A stretch of DNA of 64,000 nt from Phyllobacteriaceae bacterium. Lineage in GTDB: Bacteria > Pseudomonadota > Alphaproteobacteria > Rhizobiales > Rhizobiaceae. The notes beneath the pieces were generated by a model. The model was not told the DNA's origin. It made no database searches and saw only the letters and a program-made list of their open reading frames with translations. Below are positions 17,508 through 27,112 of the stretch, piece by piece (within the stretch, counting starts at the first letter, position 1; each line of letters opens with the position of its first letter). The translations under genes were made by a program, and so were the position numbers. The stretch covers positions 1 to 64,000 of the forward strand of contig JANSXT010000017.1 of assembly GCA_024742765.1 (NCBI GenBank), given 5' to 3'.

Positions 17508-18359
17508 ATGCGCCGCCTTCTGACCGCCCTTGTGACCGCTTCTGCCCTGGCTGTCGCGTCGACCGCAGGCTTGTCCGGCAAGGCCATGGCGCAGGATGCC
17601 GGCGAGGAGCCGGTCAGCCAGTGCCTCGCCATCGCGCAGTCGCTGCCGCGCGTCATGTTCGCCTCGGCCAATGCCAGCCCGCTGACCGTCGATGGCGACG
17701 TGACGATCAGCTTTGCCGGCCATTCGACCTACCGGATCGAAACGCCCGCCGGCGTGACGATCGCCACCGATTTCTCCGGCGCTTACGGCCACACGCCGAC
17801 GCCGCGCGTCATCACCATGAACCGGGCCCATTCCACCCACTATACGCTCAATCCCGATCCGGCGATCGAGCACGTTTTCCCCGGCTGGGACAGCGGCAAT
17901 CCGGACGGTGCGGACCACGACACGGTGATCGACGATGTCTATGTGCGCAACGTGACCACCGACATCAGGCGCTGGGACACGACCGCGCTGACGGCCAACC
18001 AGAATTCGATCTTCATCTTCGAGGTGGCGGGCCTTTGCATCGGCCATCTGGGCCATCTCCATCACCGGCTGACCGACGATCATTTCGCGCAGATCGGCCG
18101 GCTCGACATCGTCATGGTGCCGGTCGATGGCGGGCTGACCATGGCGCATGAAGGCATGGCCGAGATCACCACGCGGCTGCGCTCGTCGATCGTCCTGCCG
18201 ATGCATCTGCGCGGCAATGCGATCGACCGGTTCATCGCGCTGATGGGGCCGGACTGGGCGGTCGATTTTCTCGACGGCGATGCGATCACCGTCAATGTGC
18301 GCGACCTGCCCGAGCGGCCGACCATTATCGTGCCGGCAAGCCTTGCGCGTCGCGGTTGA
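17508..18359 (+). CDS. Periplasmic MBL-fold (UlaG-like) hydrolase
   Basis: A 283-residue protein with a Sec signal peptide (MRRLLTALVTASALAVASTA, cleavage probably after AMA near residue 29). The mature part matches UlaG-like metallo-beta-lactamase-fold proteins: ISFAGHSTYRIETPAGVTIATDFSG, a degenerate metal site NRAHSTHY, FEVAGLCIGHLGHLHH and VMVPVDGGLTM with VLPMHLRG. The usual HxHxDH is replaced, so the metal content and reaction are uncertain. The start follows CGGGAGTGCCG. Confidence 0.78.
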   Translation: MRRLLTALVTASALAVASTAGLSGKAMAQDAGEEPVSQCLAIAQSLPRVMFASANASPLTVDGDVTISFAGHSTYRIETPAGVTIATDFSGAYGHTPTPRVITMNRAHSTHYTLNPDPAIEHVFPGWDSGNPDGADHDTVIDDVYVRNVTTDIRRWDTTALTANQNSIFIFEVAGLCIGHLGHLHHRLTDDHFAQIGRLDIVMVPVDGGLTMAHEGMAEITTRLRSSIVLPMHLRGNAIDRFIALMGPDWAVDFLDGDAITVNVRDLPERPTIIVPASLARRG

Positions 18360-18429
18360 GCAGACATCGTCACAGCGGCGGCACATTTGCCGCTACAGTG
18401 ATGGCAATGTCCCATTGGAGGAAGAGCCT

Positions 18430-18795
18430 ATGAAAATTGGTTCCGCCCGCCGGCTGGCCGGCGCCGGCTTTGCCGGAGCACTGGGCGCGGCGATGCTGGC
18501 CGCCTCGATCGTTCCGGCCGACGCGATTAGCCGCGTGCGCAGCGACCAAAATTCCTGCGCGGCCGTGCAGGCCGTGGTCAAGCGCGAGGGTGCGGTGATC
18601 CTGCAACATGCGTCAAAGCGCGTGCCGAACTATCTTCTGTACGATCGCTATGTCGCCAATCGCAACTTCTGCGCGCTCGGCGAGGTTCTGGAGCGCGAAA
18701 CCGTGCCCACCGCCGACACCGCGTCCTGCCGCGTCTATGTCTGCAAGCGCTACGAGCCGCGCTTCAACGATGAGCGCTTCATCTTCGGGCACTGA
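18430..18795 (+). CDS. Small secreted cysteine-containing protein, function unknown
   Basis: A 121-residue protein with a signal peptide (hydrophobic residues 11-31, cleavage near ADA) and four cysteines in the mature part (NSCAAVQA, NRNFCALGE, SCRVYVCKRYEP), probably two disulfides. The pattern VRSDQNSCAAVQAVVKREGAVILQHAS is recurrent in Hyphomicrobiales secreted proteins without a known role. Its Shine-Dalgarno is strong (TTGGAGGAAGAGCCT). It faces the DUF4344 gene, ending 12 bp from it. Confidence 0.8.
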   Translation: MKIGSARRLAGAGFAGALGAAMLAASIVPADAISRVRSDQNSCAAVQAVVKREGAVILQHASKRVPNYLLYDRYVANRNFCALGEVLERETVPTADTASCRVYVCKRYEPRFNDERFIFGH

Positions 18796-18807
18796 TAACG
18801 GGTGTGC

Positions 18808-19587
18808 TCAGCGCTGTTCGGCCAGCGCGAACAGTTCGTCGATGAACTCGTAGCACAGGGTGATTTCAACCCGGTCGGGATCGTACCAGGCATTGGCCTC
18901 GTCGCAGTCGGCGGCCGTCAGCGCCGGCACCTGCGGCCAGCGAAACGTCTCGCCCACATAGGAAGCGATATCAGCCATCATGCCGCTTTCCGCCAGAAAG
19001 GTCTGCATTTCCGGCAGGGCGCTGTCTTCAAGCGTGACGGGCGCAGGCGGGGCGGACGCGCCCTCTTCGCGCAGATAGGGTTCGAGCAGCGCGTCCCAGC
19101 TTTCGATCGCCGTTTCCGCCTCGATTGCGCAGGCTTGCTGCTGGTCGGCGTCCATCTCGGTCCAGCGCGCGGCTTCGTCGTAGCGGTCCGGGTCGATGCC
19201 GACGGCATGGCAAACGATGCGCAGGCCGCGCTGGATGTCGAGATCGTGGACGCCGAAATAGTCGAGTGGCGTGCCGCCGGCCTCGGCGATATCGTGCATG
19301 ATCAGCATCGCCTCAGCCGCATCGAGCAGGATGTCGACATCATCGTCATAGATGGTCAGCACTTCGAGCGTGGCGAAGCTGTCGGCGGCGTCCTCCTCCT
19401 GTCCGATGACAGGCAGGGCGAACTGGTCGATCACCGCATGGCCGATTTCGTGCAACAGGATGTGAAGGATGTTGGAGGCGACGAAGGCTTCCGCCTCGCT
19501 CATCTCGTCCTGCGCGGCGGCGGGCGGCGCACACAAGAGTGCCAGCGACAGCAACGGCGCCAGAGCCTTGGTTCGTGCCGCAGTCAC
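18808..19587 (-). CDS. Secreted DUF4344-type putative metallopeptidase
   Basis: A 259-residue protein when read from GTG 19587. A signal peptide covers about residues 8-25 (LAPLLSLALLCAPPAAA). The zinc-metallopeptidase signature HEIGH lies at residues 46-50 (ILLHEIGHAVIDQFALPVIGQEEDAAD), matching the DUF4344 family. Peptidase activity has not been shown for the family as far as I recall. The reading frame continues upstream into ymdB without similarity, so the longer start was rejected. The GTG has only a weak Shine-Dalgarno, so the exact start is uncertain. Confidence 0.78.
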   Translation of the reverse strand: MTAARTKALAPLLSLALLCAPPAAAQDEMSEAEAFVASNILHILLHEIGHAVIDQFALPVIGQEEDAADSFATLEVLTIYDDDVDILLDAAEAMLIMHDIAEAGGTPLDYFGVHDLDIQRGLRIVCHAVGIDPDRYDEAARWTEMDADQQQACAIEAETAIESWDALLEPYLREEGASAPPAPVTLEDSALPEMQTFLAESGMMADIASYVGETFRWPQVPALTAADCDEANAWYDPDRVEITLCYEFIDELFALAEQR

Positions 19588-19624
19588 CGTACGCGCTCTC
19601 GGCTTTGTTGAACCCGCATCGCCT

Positions 19625-20446
19625 CTACCACCAGGCCGGCATGGTTTCTTCAAGGCGCGGGCCGATGCGCAGCGGCGCGATCTTCTCGCACAGGCCGGTG
19701 CGGTCGGAGATTTCGACCGCGACACCGCACAGGGTCGCCGGCCCCGTCGCCGCCTCGAAGCGGCCCTTGGGCACCTTGGTCAGAAAGCGGTTGAGCGGCT
19801 CTTCCTTGTCCATGCCCAGCGAGTGGCCATAGTCGCCGCACATGCCAAGATCCGAAATGTAGCCCGTGCCGCCATCGAAGATGGTGTGATCGGCGGTTGG
19901 GGTGTGGGTGTGGGTGCCGACGACGAGGCTCGCCCGTCCGTCGACGAAATGGGCAAAGCAGACCTTTTCCGACGTCGCTTCGGCGTGGAAATCAAAGACA
20001 ACGCAGTCGAAGTCGGTGCCAAGCTGTGCGCCGTCGAGTTGGCGTTCGGCGGTGACGAACGGATCGTCCAGATCGGGCGCCATGAAGACACGGCCCATCA
20101 GGTTGGAGACCATCACGCGGGCGCCGTTGCGCGCCTCGAACACGCCCATGCCGCGGCCGGGCGTGCCGCCCGGATAGTTGGCCGGGCGCAGAAACCGTTC
20201 TTGCCGTTCGGCGAAGACGAGCGCCTCGCGCTGGTCCCAGACATGGTTGCCCGTGGTCATCACGTCGGCGCCGGCGTCCAGCGTCTCAGTCAGGATAGCC
20301 TCGGTGACACCAAAGCCACCGGCGGCGTTCTCGCCATTGACGATGGCGAAATCGATGCCGTGGTCGGCGATCAGGCCCGGCAGCCGCTCGTAAACGGCGG
20401 TGCGGCCCGACCGGCCCACCATGTCCCCCAGAAAAAGCAGTCTCAT
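19625..20446 (-). CDS. ymdB: YmdB-type metallophosphoesterase (TIGR00282)
   Basis: A 273-residue calcineurin-like phosphodiesterase. Metal-binding motifs are in order: LFLGDMVGRSGRTAV at the N-terminus, IVNGENAAGGFG, VMTTGNHVWDQRE, FDFHAEATSEK and VVGTHTHTPTADH. Bacillus YmdB hydrolyses cyclic nucleotides and affects biofilm and motility decisions. Here it follows the 5-formyl-THF cyclo-ligase gene by 9 bp, an arrangement conserved in alphaproteobacteria, so it is probably in the 6S RNA-downstream operon. Confidence 0.9.
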   Translation of the reverse strand: MRLLFLGDMVGRSGRTAVYERLPGLIADHGIDFAIVNGENAAGGFGVTEAILTETLDAGADVMTTGNHVWDQREALVFAERQERFLRPANYPGGTPGRGMGVFEARNGARVMVSNLMGRVFMAPDLDDPFVTAERQLDGAQLGTDFDCVVFDFHAEATSEKVCFAHFVDGRASLVVGTHTHTPTADHTIFDGGTGYISDLGMCGDYGHSLGMDKEEPLNRFLTKVPKGRFEAATGPATLCGVAVEISDRTGLCEKIAPLRIGPRLEETMPAWW

Positions 20447-20455
20447 GCCACCGTC

Positions 20456-21040
20456 CTATCGCTGCGCCGGCAGAGCCTGCAAGCCGTTTTCGGTCAGCAC
20501 TGTGTGAAGCGGCACATCATGAGGTTCGGCTGGGACGCGATCGACGCGCTGGCATTCAAACGCAAGACCGACGAGACGGGGAGATCGCCCCCTGGCGTGG
20601 AGCCGGGCAATGGCGCGGTCGTAGTGGCCGGCGCCATAGCCGATGCGGTTGCCCGCATCGTCGAACGCCGACAGCGGCACCAGCATCAGGTCTGGATCAA
20701 GGGTTTCGGCGTCCGGGCCGGGTGCCATCGTGCCGAACGAGCCGGCGATCAGCGGCACGTCCGGGTCATACCGGCGGAAGACGATCGTCTGGCGGTCGAT
20801 GACGGCGGGCAGGGCGATGGTCGCGCCGTGCGCGGCGAGCGCCTCCATCAGCGGGCGCGAGTCGATCTCCGAGCGGATCGGCCAGAACCCGGAGATGACA
20901 TCGCCGGGCTTTAAGCCGATGGCGTCCGCATGGTCGGCCAGCACCTGCGCGGCACGGGCGTGGTGATCGGCACCAAGCGCGTCGCGCCGGGCCAGCGCCG
21001 CTGCGCGGATATCGGCCTTGTCGGCGCTGGTCGCGTCCAT
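20456..21040 (-). CDS. 5-formyltetrahydrofolate cyclo-ligase
   Basis: A 194-residue enzyme that converts 5-formyl-THF to 5,10-methenyl-THF using ATP. The family pattern is seen in ADIRAAALARRDAL at the start, ISGFWPIRSEIDSRPLMEAL, DLMLVPLSAFDDAGNRIGYGAGHYDRAI and LVGLAFECQ. The frame is open far upstream through the 6S RNA, but protein similarity begins at 21040 behind GGATGGAAC. Its place just downstream of 6S RNA corresponds to ygfA/fau behind ssrS in other proteobacteria. Confidence 0.92.
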   Translation of the reverse strand: MDATSADKADIRAAALARRDALGADHHARAAQVLADHADAIGLKPGDVISGFWPIRSEIDSRPLMEALAAHGATIALPAVIDRQTIVFRRYDPDVPLIAGSFGTMAPGPDAETLDPDLMLVPLSAFDDAGNRIGYGAGHYDRAIARLHARGRSPRLVGLAFECQRVDRVPAEPHDVPLHTVLTENGLQALPAQR

Positions 21041-21079
21041 TGTTCCATCCGGCGGATCAGCCGGCCGGAGCCGGCCGGA

Positions 21080-21240
21080 AAGGGTTGCCAACCGCGACAG
21101 TCGGTGGAGCACGGCATCCCGGGAACCTACCGAAGTAGGTGGGTGCCGGATGATCGGGTCCACGGACCCGGCCAGCGCCAGCTCCCTTAGGATGCGTAAG
21201 GCCCCGGGGAATTGTCTCCTGCCGCAAAGCGCAGTCGGCG
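21080..21240 (-). ncRNA. ssrS: 6S RNA
   Basis: The minus-strand sequence has the alphaproteobacterial 6S features: a closing stem GCCGACTGCG (21230-21239) pairing with CGCGGTTGGC (21087-21096), the conserved GGCCTTACGCATC and AAGGGAGCTGG segment (21182-21204), and the apical hairpin CACCCACCTAC-TTCG-GTAGGT around 21125-21145. 6S RNA mimics an open promoter and binds sigma-70 RNA polymerase. It lies directly upstream of the 5-formyl-THF cyclo-ligase gene, the classical position. A TATATT box at 21246-21251 would place the 5' end near 21239. The ends are estimates from base pairing. Confidence 0.85.
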
Positions 21241-21379
21241 CGGGCAATATAGGACCGGTGCGTGCCGGGCGCCAGTGGCCGATCGATGGTTGCGTCCGGT
21301 TGGGCGCGTTCCGGTTTTTCGAGACTGTGAGGATGCGCATGTGTATGGGCACGGCACCGGAGACGCAGGGAGCAGGACG

Positions 21380-22378
21380 ATGCGGGCAGCAACCCATGAT
21401 CGTTATGGCGGCAGCGATGTGGTGACCATTGCCGATATTGCCGAGCCGGCGATCGCCGACAACCAGCTTCTGGTGGCCGTCCATGCCTCCAGCGTGACGA
21501 CCGCGGACTGGCGGCTGCGCGCGTCGGCCTTTCCCGGCGGCTTGTGGCTCGCCGGGCGCCTGATGACCGGCCTGTTCCGGCCGCGCAACTGCATCCTTGG
21601 CATGGAGTTTTCGGGCGTTGTCGCGCGCACCGGGCCGAACGTGACCCGCTTTGCGCCGGGCGATGCGCTGTTCGGCAATGCCGGATCGGGCGCCCATGCC
21701 GAATATCTCGCGATCGACGAGGATGCGGCGCTGGCCGCCAAACCGCCGGCACTCTCCCATGCCGAGGCGGCAAGCCTGCCGTTCGGCGCGGTGACGGCGC
21801 TGGTTTTCCTGCGCGATTTCGCCAAGCTCCAATCCGGCCAGCGCGTCCTGATCATTGGTGCCTCGGGTGGTGTGGGCGTTCACGCGGTGCGGATCGCACG
21901 GCACTTGGGCGCTCGCGTCACCGGCGTGACCAGCACGGACAATGTGGCGCTGGTCAGGGAACTGGGCGCGGATCGCGTCGTCGACTATCGCAAGGAAAAG
22001 CTGAACGACATCGGCGAGACGTTCGACCTCGTTTTCGACACGGCCGGCATCGTGCGCTTTGCCGAGGCGCGTCGGCTCTTGAACGTCAACGGCCTGTTCC
22101 TGCCGCTCGAATTCGGCATCGGCGATTTGCTGACGGCGCTGTGGTGCGCCATCACGCGAAGCGGTCAGCGGATCGGGCTGCATGTTTCGGGCGATGCGCA
22201 GGCCGATGTCGAAGCGATCGCTGAATTGGCCGCGACGGGCGCGCTGAAGCCCGTCATCGACAGCCGCTACCCGCTGGCCGAGATCCGCAAAGCCCATGAG
22301 CGTGTCGAGACACGGCACAAGCGCGGCAGTGTCATCGTCGATGTGCGGCCGGACGAGGAAGCGCATGGCGCGGCGTGA
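21380..22378 (+). CDS. MDR-family NAD(P)H quinone reductase/zinc-independent dehydrogenase
   Basis: A 332-residue medium-chain dehydrogenase/reductase. The GroES-like part has VHASSVTTADWRLRASAFP and ILGMEFSGVVARTGPNVTRFAPGDALFG; the nucleotide fold has VLIIGASGGVGVHAVRIARHLG followed by GADRVVDYRKE. No structural or catalytic zinc ligands are seen, so it is a quinone-oxidoreductase-like member. It stands on the plus strand between zapA and 6S RNA, splitting an order (zapA-ssrS-cyclo-ligase) that is usually contiguous, and so looks like an insertion. The Shine-Dalgarno is AGGGAGCAGGACG. Confidence 0.85.
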   Translation: MRAATHDRYGGSDVVTIADIAEPAIADNQLLVAVHASSVTTADWRLRASAFPGGLWLAGRLMTGLFRPRNCILGMEFSGVVARTGPNVTRFAPGDALFGNAGSGAHAEYLAIDEDAALAAKPPALSHAEAASLPFGAVTALVFLRDFAKLQSGQRVLIIGASGGVGVHAVRIARHLGARVTGVTSTDNVALVRELGADRVVDYRKEKLNDIGETFDLVFDTAGIVRFAEARRLLNVNGLFLPLEFGIGDLLTALWCAITRSGQRIGLHVSGDAQADVEAIAELAATGALKPVIDSRYPLAEIRKAHERVETRHKRGSVIVDVRPDEEAHGAA

Positions 22379-22399
22379 CGGCTGCGGTCGTGGCGAACG

Positions 22400-22753
22400 T
22401 CAGGCGATCTTGGCTGTGACGGTCTCGATCTTGTCGGCGAGCGCGGTCAGCCGTTCGGTCAGCGTCTCGTCGACCCGGTCGGCCTTGGAAAGCGCCTCGT
22501 CGCGGGTCTTGCGCACGCTGTCCAGTTCGCTTTCCAGCCCCTTGACCCGCTTTTGCAGTTCGGACAGTTCGTCCATGATCATGATGCCGGCCATCACGGT
22601 CAGGCGCAGATCGCCGATCTCGCCGAACGAACCTTTCAGATGGGTGACATATTTGTCCAGCCGGCCCGCCAGATCGACCAGATGATCCTCCTGGCCGGGG
22701 TCGCAGGCCATGCGGTAGGCCTTGCCGTCGATGGTGACTGTGACTTGGCTCAT
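22400..22753 (-). CDS. zapA: ZapA, FtsZ-ring stabilising protein
   Basis: A 117-residue protein with the ZapA fold: MSQVTVTIDGKAYRMACDPGQEDHL, then LAGRLDKYVTHLKGSFGEIGDLRLTVMAGIMIMDEL and a long C-terminal coiled coil (LQKRVKGLESELDSVRKTRDEAL). ZapA bundles FtsZ filaments at the division site. The preceding DUF4164 coiled-coil gene is 39 bp upstream on the same strand. In relatives 6S RNA follows directly; here an MDR gene lies between them. Confidence 0.92.
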   Translation of the reverse strand: MSQVTVTIDGKAYRMACDPGQEDHLVDLAGRLDKYVTHLKGSFGEIGDLRLTVMAGIMIMDELSELQKRVKGLESELDSVRKTRDEALSKADRVDETLTERLTALADKIETVTAKIA

Positions 22754-22792
22754 GATCTGTTGCTTGTGTCCTTTGGGGGTGAAACAGTTTCG

Positions 22793-23065
22793 TCAGCGGT
22801 CGAGAACGGCGCGGATCGTCTCCATCGCGGTCACCAGCCGTCGCGACACTTCCTTGTTGACATCCTCAAGCCGCACGGCGCGCGCCTCGGAGGCATCGAG
22901 TTCCTCGGCCAGCCGGGCCCGGTCCGCATTGAGCCGCTGCACCTCTTCCTCGGCGTCGGAATATTCGCGCCGGATTTCCGCCGACCGGTCGACGGCATCG
23001 TCCAGCGCGGACAGCGCCTTTTCGAGACGGTCAAAGACCTGTGAGAGCGTTTGCGGACCGTTCAT
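22793..23065 (-). CDS. DUF4164 coiled-coil protein
   Basis: A 90-residue, almost entirely helical and highly charged protein (VFDRLEKALSALDDAVDRSAE, then AEEEVQRLNADRARLAEELDASEARAVRLEDVNKEVSRRL). It matches the small DUF4164 family that precedes zapA in Hyphomicrobiales. It is likely a division-associated partner by location only; no function is established. It diverges from tkt across a 281-bp region. Confidence 0.85.
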   Translation of the reverse strand: MNGPQTLSQVFDRLEKALSALDDAVDRSAEIRREYSDAEEEVQRLNADRARLAEELDASEARAVRLEDVNKEVSRRLVTAMETIRAVLDR

Positions 23066-23231
23066 GGCGGTGGATTTATGGACCGATCGACAGTGTTTGT
23101 CAGCAACAATAAGGCGTTAGCGTGGCTCAATGAGACCGTGCTTAAACCTGCCTGCACACACGCCGGTCGGCAATGCCCCGGCAGGGCGGATGCACAGTTT
23201 TCCTGCGCCGCTTGCCGTCCCCGCCGCTTTG

Positions 23232-23259
23232 TTGACACCGCATGCCCACCTGCTATGTG
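23232..23259 (+). promoter_or_regulatory. Probable tkt promoter
   Basis: A perfect -35 TTGACA (23232-23237) is followed after 16 bp by TATGTG (23254-23259). This lies 88 bp before the tkt ATG within the 281-bp gap (23066-23346) between the divergent DUF4164 and tkt genes. No other gene is seen in that gap. Confidence 0.5.
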
Positions 23260-23346
23260 TCGCGCGCAATTTTCTGGTCCGGAAATGCATCAGCGCCCCG
23301 ACGATCCGGGACCCGCGATCAAACCCGACATCAGCGGAAACTTCTC

Positions 23347-25350
23347 ATGATCCCACGCGAAAAACACGACCGGATGGCCAATGCGATCCGTGTCCTGTCC
23401 ATGGATGCGGTGCAGGCCGCCAATTCCGGCCATCCGGGCCTGCCGATGGGCGCCGCCGACATCGCCACCGTTCTGTTCACCCGCTTCATGAAGTTCGACC
23501 CCAAGCAGCCCGCATGGCCGGACCGCGACCGGTTCGTGCTGTCGGCGGGTCACGGCTCGATGCTGCTTTACAGCCTGCTCTACCTTCTGGGCTATGAGGA
23601 CATCACGATCGACGAGATCAAGAATTTCCGTCAGTTGGGCTCGAAGACCGCCGGCCATCCCGAATATGGCCATGCCGCGGGGATCGAGACCACCACCGGG
23701 CCGCTCGGACAGGGGCTTGCCAATGCGGTGGGCATGGCGATCGCCGAGCGCAAGCTGCGCCATGAGTTCGGCGCCGATCTGGTCGACCACAAGACCTATG
23801 TGCTGGCCGGCGATGGCTGCCTGATGGAGGGCATCAGCCAGGAGGCGATCACGCTGGCGGGGCATCTGAACCTGTCCAACCTGGTCGTCATCTGGGACGA
23901 CAACCGCATCACGATCGACGGCGCGGTGTCGCTGTCCGATTCCACCGACCAGCCTGCGCGTTTCGCCGCCAGCGGCTGGGCGACCGATACGGTCGACGGC
24001 CATGATCCCGATGCCATCGCCGCCGCGCTTGAACGGGCGCAGGACGCCGACCGGCCGACGCTGATCGCCGCGCGCACGACGATCGGTTTCGGCGCGCCGA
24101 CCAAGGCCGGCACGGCCAAGGCGCACGGCTCGCCGCTCGGCCCCGAGGAGATCGCCGGCGCGCGCGCGTCGCTGGGCTGGGATGCCGAACCGTTCGACAT
24201 CCCCTCCGACATTCTCGACGATTGGCGCGTGGCGGGCCTTGCGGCCTGCAAGCAGCGGGTCGCCTGGGAAAAGCGGCTCGAAGAGGCCGGAAACGGCAAG
24301 CGCAGCGAGTTCGAGCGGCGCATGCGCGGCGATCTGCCCGCTTCGTTCGGCAATGCGGTCGCCGACTACAAGGCCCAGCTTGCCAAGGACAAGCCGAAGG
24401 TGGCGACACGCAAGGCATCGGAGATGGCGCTCGGTGTGATCAATGGCGCGCTGCCCGAGACGCTAGGCGGCTCGGCCGACCTGACCGGCTCCAACAACAC
24501 CAAGACCGAGCAGACGGCACCGGTCACGGCGGACGATTTCTCCGGCCGCTATCTGCATTACGGCATTCGCGAGCACGGTATGGCCGCGGCGATGAACGGC
24601 ATCGCGCTGCATGGCGGGCTGATCCCCTATGGCGGCACGTTCCTGGTCTTTTCCGACTATGCGCGGCCGGCGATGCGCCTGTCCTCGCTGATGGGAATTC
24701 GCGTCGTCTATGTCATGACGCATGATTCCATCGGCCTTGGCGAGGACGGCCCGACGCACCAGCCGGTCGAACATCTGGCGGCGCTGCGTGCCATTCCCAA
24801 CCACCATGTGTTCCGGCCCGCCGATGCGATGGAGACCGCCGAGTGCTGGGAACTGGCGCTGGGCGAGGCCAAAACGCCGGCGACGATCGCGCTGACCCGC
24901 CAGGGCATGCCGGCATTGCGCACCGAGACGTCGAGCGAGAACCGTTGCGCGCTGGGCGCCTATGAGATGGCGACGGCCGGCGAGCAGACCGCGGTGACGC
25001 TGTTTGCGTCGGGTTCGGAAGTCCAGATCGCCATGGAAGCGCGCGAACGGCTGGAAGCGGCGGGCTGTCCGACGCGTGTCGTCTCGGTGCCCTGCATGGA
25101 ACTGTTCGAACGGCAGGACCCCGACTATCAGCGCGCCATCATCGGCGAGGGTGGCGTGCGCATCGCCATCGAGGCGGGCGTGTCGCAGGGCTGGGCGCGG
25201 TTCATCGGCGAGGACGGTGTCTTCATCGGCATGGACAGTTTCGGCGCCTCGGCGCCGCAGGAAGACCTCTACGCTCATTTCGGCATCACCGCCGATGCGA
25301 TGGTCGCCGCCGCCGAAGCGCGGCTCGACCGCAAGACCGACGCCGCCTGA
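23347..25350 (+). CDS. tkt: Transketolase
   Basis: A 667-residue thiamine-diphosphate enzyme of the pentose phosphate and Calvin pathways. Typical features are [53 protein letters not shown], the ThDP motif [16 protein letters not shown] through [10 protein letters not shown], the pyrimidine domain [19 protein letters not shown] and [21 protein letters not shown]. The start at 23347 removes 35 unsupported upstream residues. It heads a carbon-metabolism run with gap, pgk and aldolase. Confidence 0.96.
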   Translation: MIPREKHDRMANAIRVLSMDAVQAANSGHPGLPMGAADIATVLFTRFMKFDPKQPAWPDRDRFVLSAGHGSMLLYSLLYLLGYEDITIDEIKNFRQLGSKTAGHPEYGHAAGIETTTGPLGQGLANAVGMAIAERKLRHEFGADLVDHKTYVLAGDGCLMEGISQEAITLAGHLNLSNLVVIWDDNRITIDGAVSLSDSTDQPARFAASGWATDTVDGHDPDAIAAALERAQDADRPTLIAARTTIGFGAPTKAGTAKAHGSPLGPEEIAGARASLGWDAEPFDIPSDILDDWRVAGLAACKQRVAWEKRLEEAGNGKRSEFERRMRGDLPASFGNAVADYKAQLAKDKPKVATRKASEMALGVINGALPETLGGSADLTGSNNTKTEQTAPVTADDFSGRYLHYGIREHGMAAAMNGIALHGGLIPYGGTFLVFSDYARPAMRLSSLMGIRVVYVMTHDSIGLGEDGPTHQPVEHLAALRAIPNHHVFRPADAMETAECWELALGEAKTPATIALTRQGMPALRTETSSENRCALGAYEMATAGEQTAVTLFASGSEVQIAMEARERLEAAGCPTRVVSVPCMELFERQDPDYQRAIIGEGGVRIAIEAGVSQGWARFIGEDGVFIGMDSFGASAPQEDLYAHFGITADAMVAAAEARLDRKTDAA

Positions 25351-25393
25351 TCGTCACGCCAATCCATCTTCTTCTCACGACCGGGAGACATTC

Positions 25394-26401
25394 ATGTCCA
25401 TCAAAGTTGCCATCAACGGATTTGGCCGCATCGGCCGCAATGTGGTGCGCGCCATCTATGAATCGGGCCGCACCGACATCGACATCGTCGCCATCAACGA
25501 TCTGGGCCCGGTGGAAACCAACGCCCATCTGATGCGCTATGATTCCGTGCATGGCCGCTTTCCGATCGACGTGCAGGTCGAGGGCGACACGATCAAGGTC
25601 GGCAAGGAGAGCTTCAAGGTCCTGTCCGAACGCGATCCCAAGAACCTGCCCTGGGGCGAACTTGGCGTCGACATCGTCATGGAATGCACGGGCATCTTCA
25701 CCGCGCGCGATAAGGCGGCCTTTCATCTGGAGGCCGGCGCCAAGCGGGTGCTGGTTTCGGCGCCCGGCGCCGATGCCGACAAGACGATCGTCTATGGCGT
25801 CAACGACGATGTGCTGACCGCCGACGATCTGGTCGTCTCCAACGCCTCGTGCACCACCAACTGCCTGGCGCCGGCCGCCAAGGTGCTCAACGATGCGATC
25901 GGCATCGAAAAGGGTATGATGACGACGATCCACTCCTATACGGGTGACCAGCCGACGCTCGATACGATGCACAAGGATCTCTACCGGGCGCGCGCCGCGG
26001 CCATGTCGATGATCCCCACTTCGACCGGTGCGGCCAAGGCGGTCGGTCTGGTGCTACCCGAACTGAACGGCAAGCTGGACGGGTTCGCCATGCGCGTGCC
26101 GACGCCGAATGTCTCGGTGGTCGATCTGAAATTCATCGCCAAGCGCGAAACCTCGGCCGAGGAAATCAACGAGGCGATCCGCAGCGCGGCCAACGGCCCG
26201 CTCAAGGGCATTCTGGGCTATACCGACGAGAAGCTCGTCTCGATCGATTTCAACCACGATCCGCATTCGTCGATCTTCCACACCGAGAAGACCAAGGTGA
26301 TGGACGGCACGTTCTGCTCGATCCTGACCTGGTATGACAATGAATGGGGCTTTTCCAACCGCATGGCCGACACGGCCGTCGCGATGGGCAAGCTGATGTA
26401 G
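25394..26401 (+). CDS. gap: Glyceraldehyde-3-phosphate dehydrogenase, type I
   Basis: A 335-residue enzyme. The NAD fold begins [18 protein letters not shown], the catalytic Cys is in [17 protein letters not shown] near residue 155, and [14 protein letters not shown] and the C-terminal [15 protein letters not shown] are all canonical. It lies 43 bp downstream of tkt behind GGGAGACATTC. A strong terminator follows. Confidence 0.97.
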   Translation: MSIKVAINGFGRIGRNVVRAIYESGRTDIDIVAINDLGPVETNAHLMRYDSVHGRFPIDVQVEGDTIKVGKESFKVLSERDPKNLPWGELGVDIVMECTGIFTARDKAAFHLEAGAKRVLVSAPGADADKTIVYGVNDDVLTADDLVVSNASCTTNCLAPAAKVLNDAIGIEKGMMTTIHSYTGDQPTLDTMHKDLYRARAAAMSMIPTSTGAAKAVGLVLPELNGKLDGFAMRVPTPNVSVVDLKFIAKRETSAEEINEAIRSAANGPLKGILGYTDEKLVSIDFNHDPHSSIFHTEKTKVMDGTFCSILTWYDNEWGFSNRMADTAVAMGKLM

Positions 26402-26429
26402 GCCATCCCCGCATTCAGGGTTTGCAGTT

Positions 26430-26460
26430 GGGCCGCCCATGGGCGGCCCTTTGCGTTTGT
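26430..26460 (+). terminator. Rho-independent terminator after gap
   Basis: A perfect 20-nt palindrome GGGCCGCCCATGGGCGGCCC at 26430-26449 is followed by CTTTGCGTTTGT. It lies 28 bp after the gap stop codon, ending the tkt-gap unit. The T-run is interrupted, so termination may be partial. Confidence 0.75.
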
Positions 26461-26535
26461 GCCTTGGCGCAGCGTCAACCGGATGGAAACCCGATCTCCC
26501 TATCGTTTGGCGAAACGGTGGACAGGGGATGATCC

Positions 26536-27030
26536 ATGAGCCGCTTTCGAACGGTCGCTGAACGGCCGATCATTTTTGCGATCAGCGCCTATTGGGCGAT
26601 GTTCTGGCTGCTCAACGCGCTCGACAAGGTGCTGGCGCAGACGCATCTGGGCGTCCTGCACTGGTGGGGCAATCACCGGGTCGAGAAGTTCACCATGTAT
26701 TTCGACCGGCTCGATATCGATGCGGGCTGGGTGGTGGCGACGCTGCTGGCGCTCGGCGTGGTCGAACTTGGGGCCGCGGCGCTGTTCGTCTGGGTGCTGG
26801 CGGGCATTGCCCGCGGGGAAGGCGGGGTTCTGGGCCGGCTTGGCCTCGGCGTTGCCGCTTCGATCGCCATCTTCTTCGGGTTCGGCGTGTTCGACATCGT
26901 CGTTGGCGACCGGGCCGAACTGCTCGAACACTCGACCTATGTGGGCGTGTTGCTGGTCTCCTATCTGGCCGGCGCAGCGGAAATGTTCTTTGACCAGATG
27001 CGCCGGCAGGCGGCGACGCCGGCGGAGTGA
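26536..27030 (+). CDS. Four-helix membrane protein, DoxX-like, function unknown
   Basis: A 164-residue protein with about four hydrophobic helices (roughly residues 9-27, 63-88, 100-122 and 136-152). It loosely resembles DoxX-like small membrane proteins, but no diagnostic motif was found. It sits between gap and the RidA gene in the glycolytic run. The C-terminus is soluble and basic (MFFDQMRRQ). Confidence 0.65.
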   Translation: MSRFRTVAERPIIFAISAYWAMFWLLNALDKVLAQTHLGVLHWWGNHRVEKFTMYFDRLDIDAGWVVATLLALGVVELGAAALFVWVLAGIARGEGGVLGRLGLGVAASIAIFFGFGVFDIVVGDRAELLEHSTYVGVLLVSYLAGAAEMFFDQMRRQAATPAE

Positions 27031-27112
27031 CGCCGCCATCCGATAATCGTTGAAATTGCCGGCGCGGCTGGTAGGACATCGGTCAAGCAAACCTTTCCGA
27101 CCGACAGGCATC

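Noticed and set aside
21041-22366. Very long N-terminal extension of the 5-formyl-THF cyclo-ligase frame
   Set aside because: It would run through the 6S RNA and the MDR gene; protein similarity begins at 21040.
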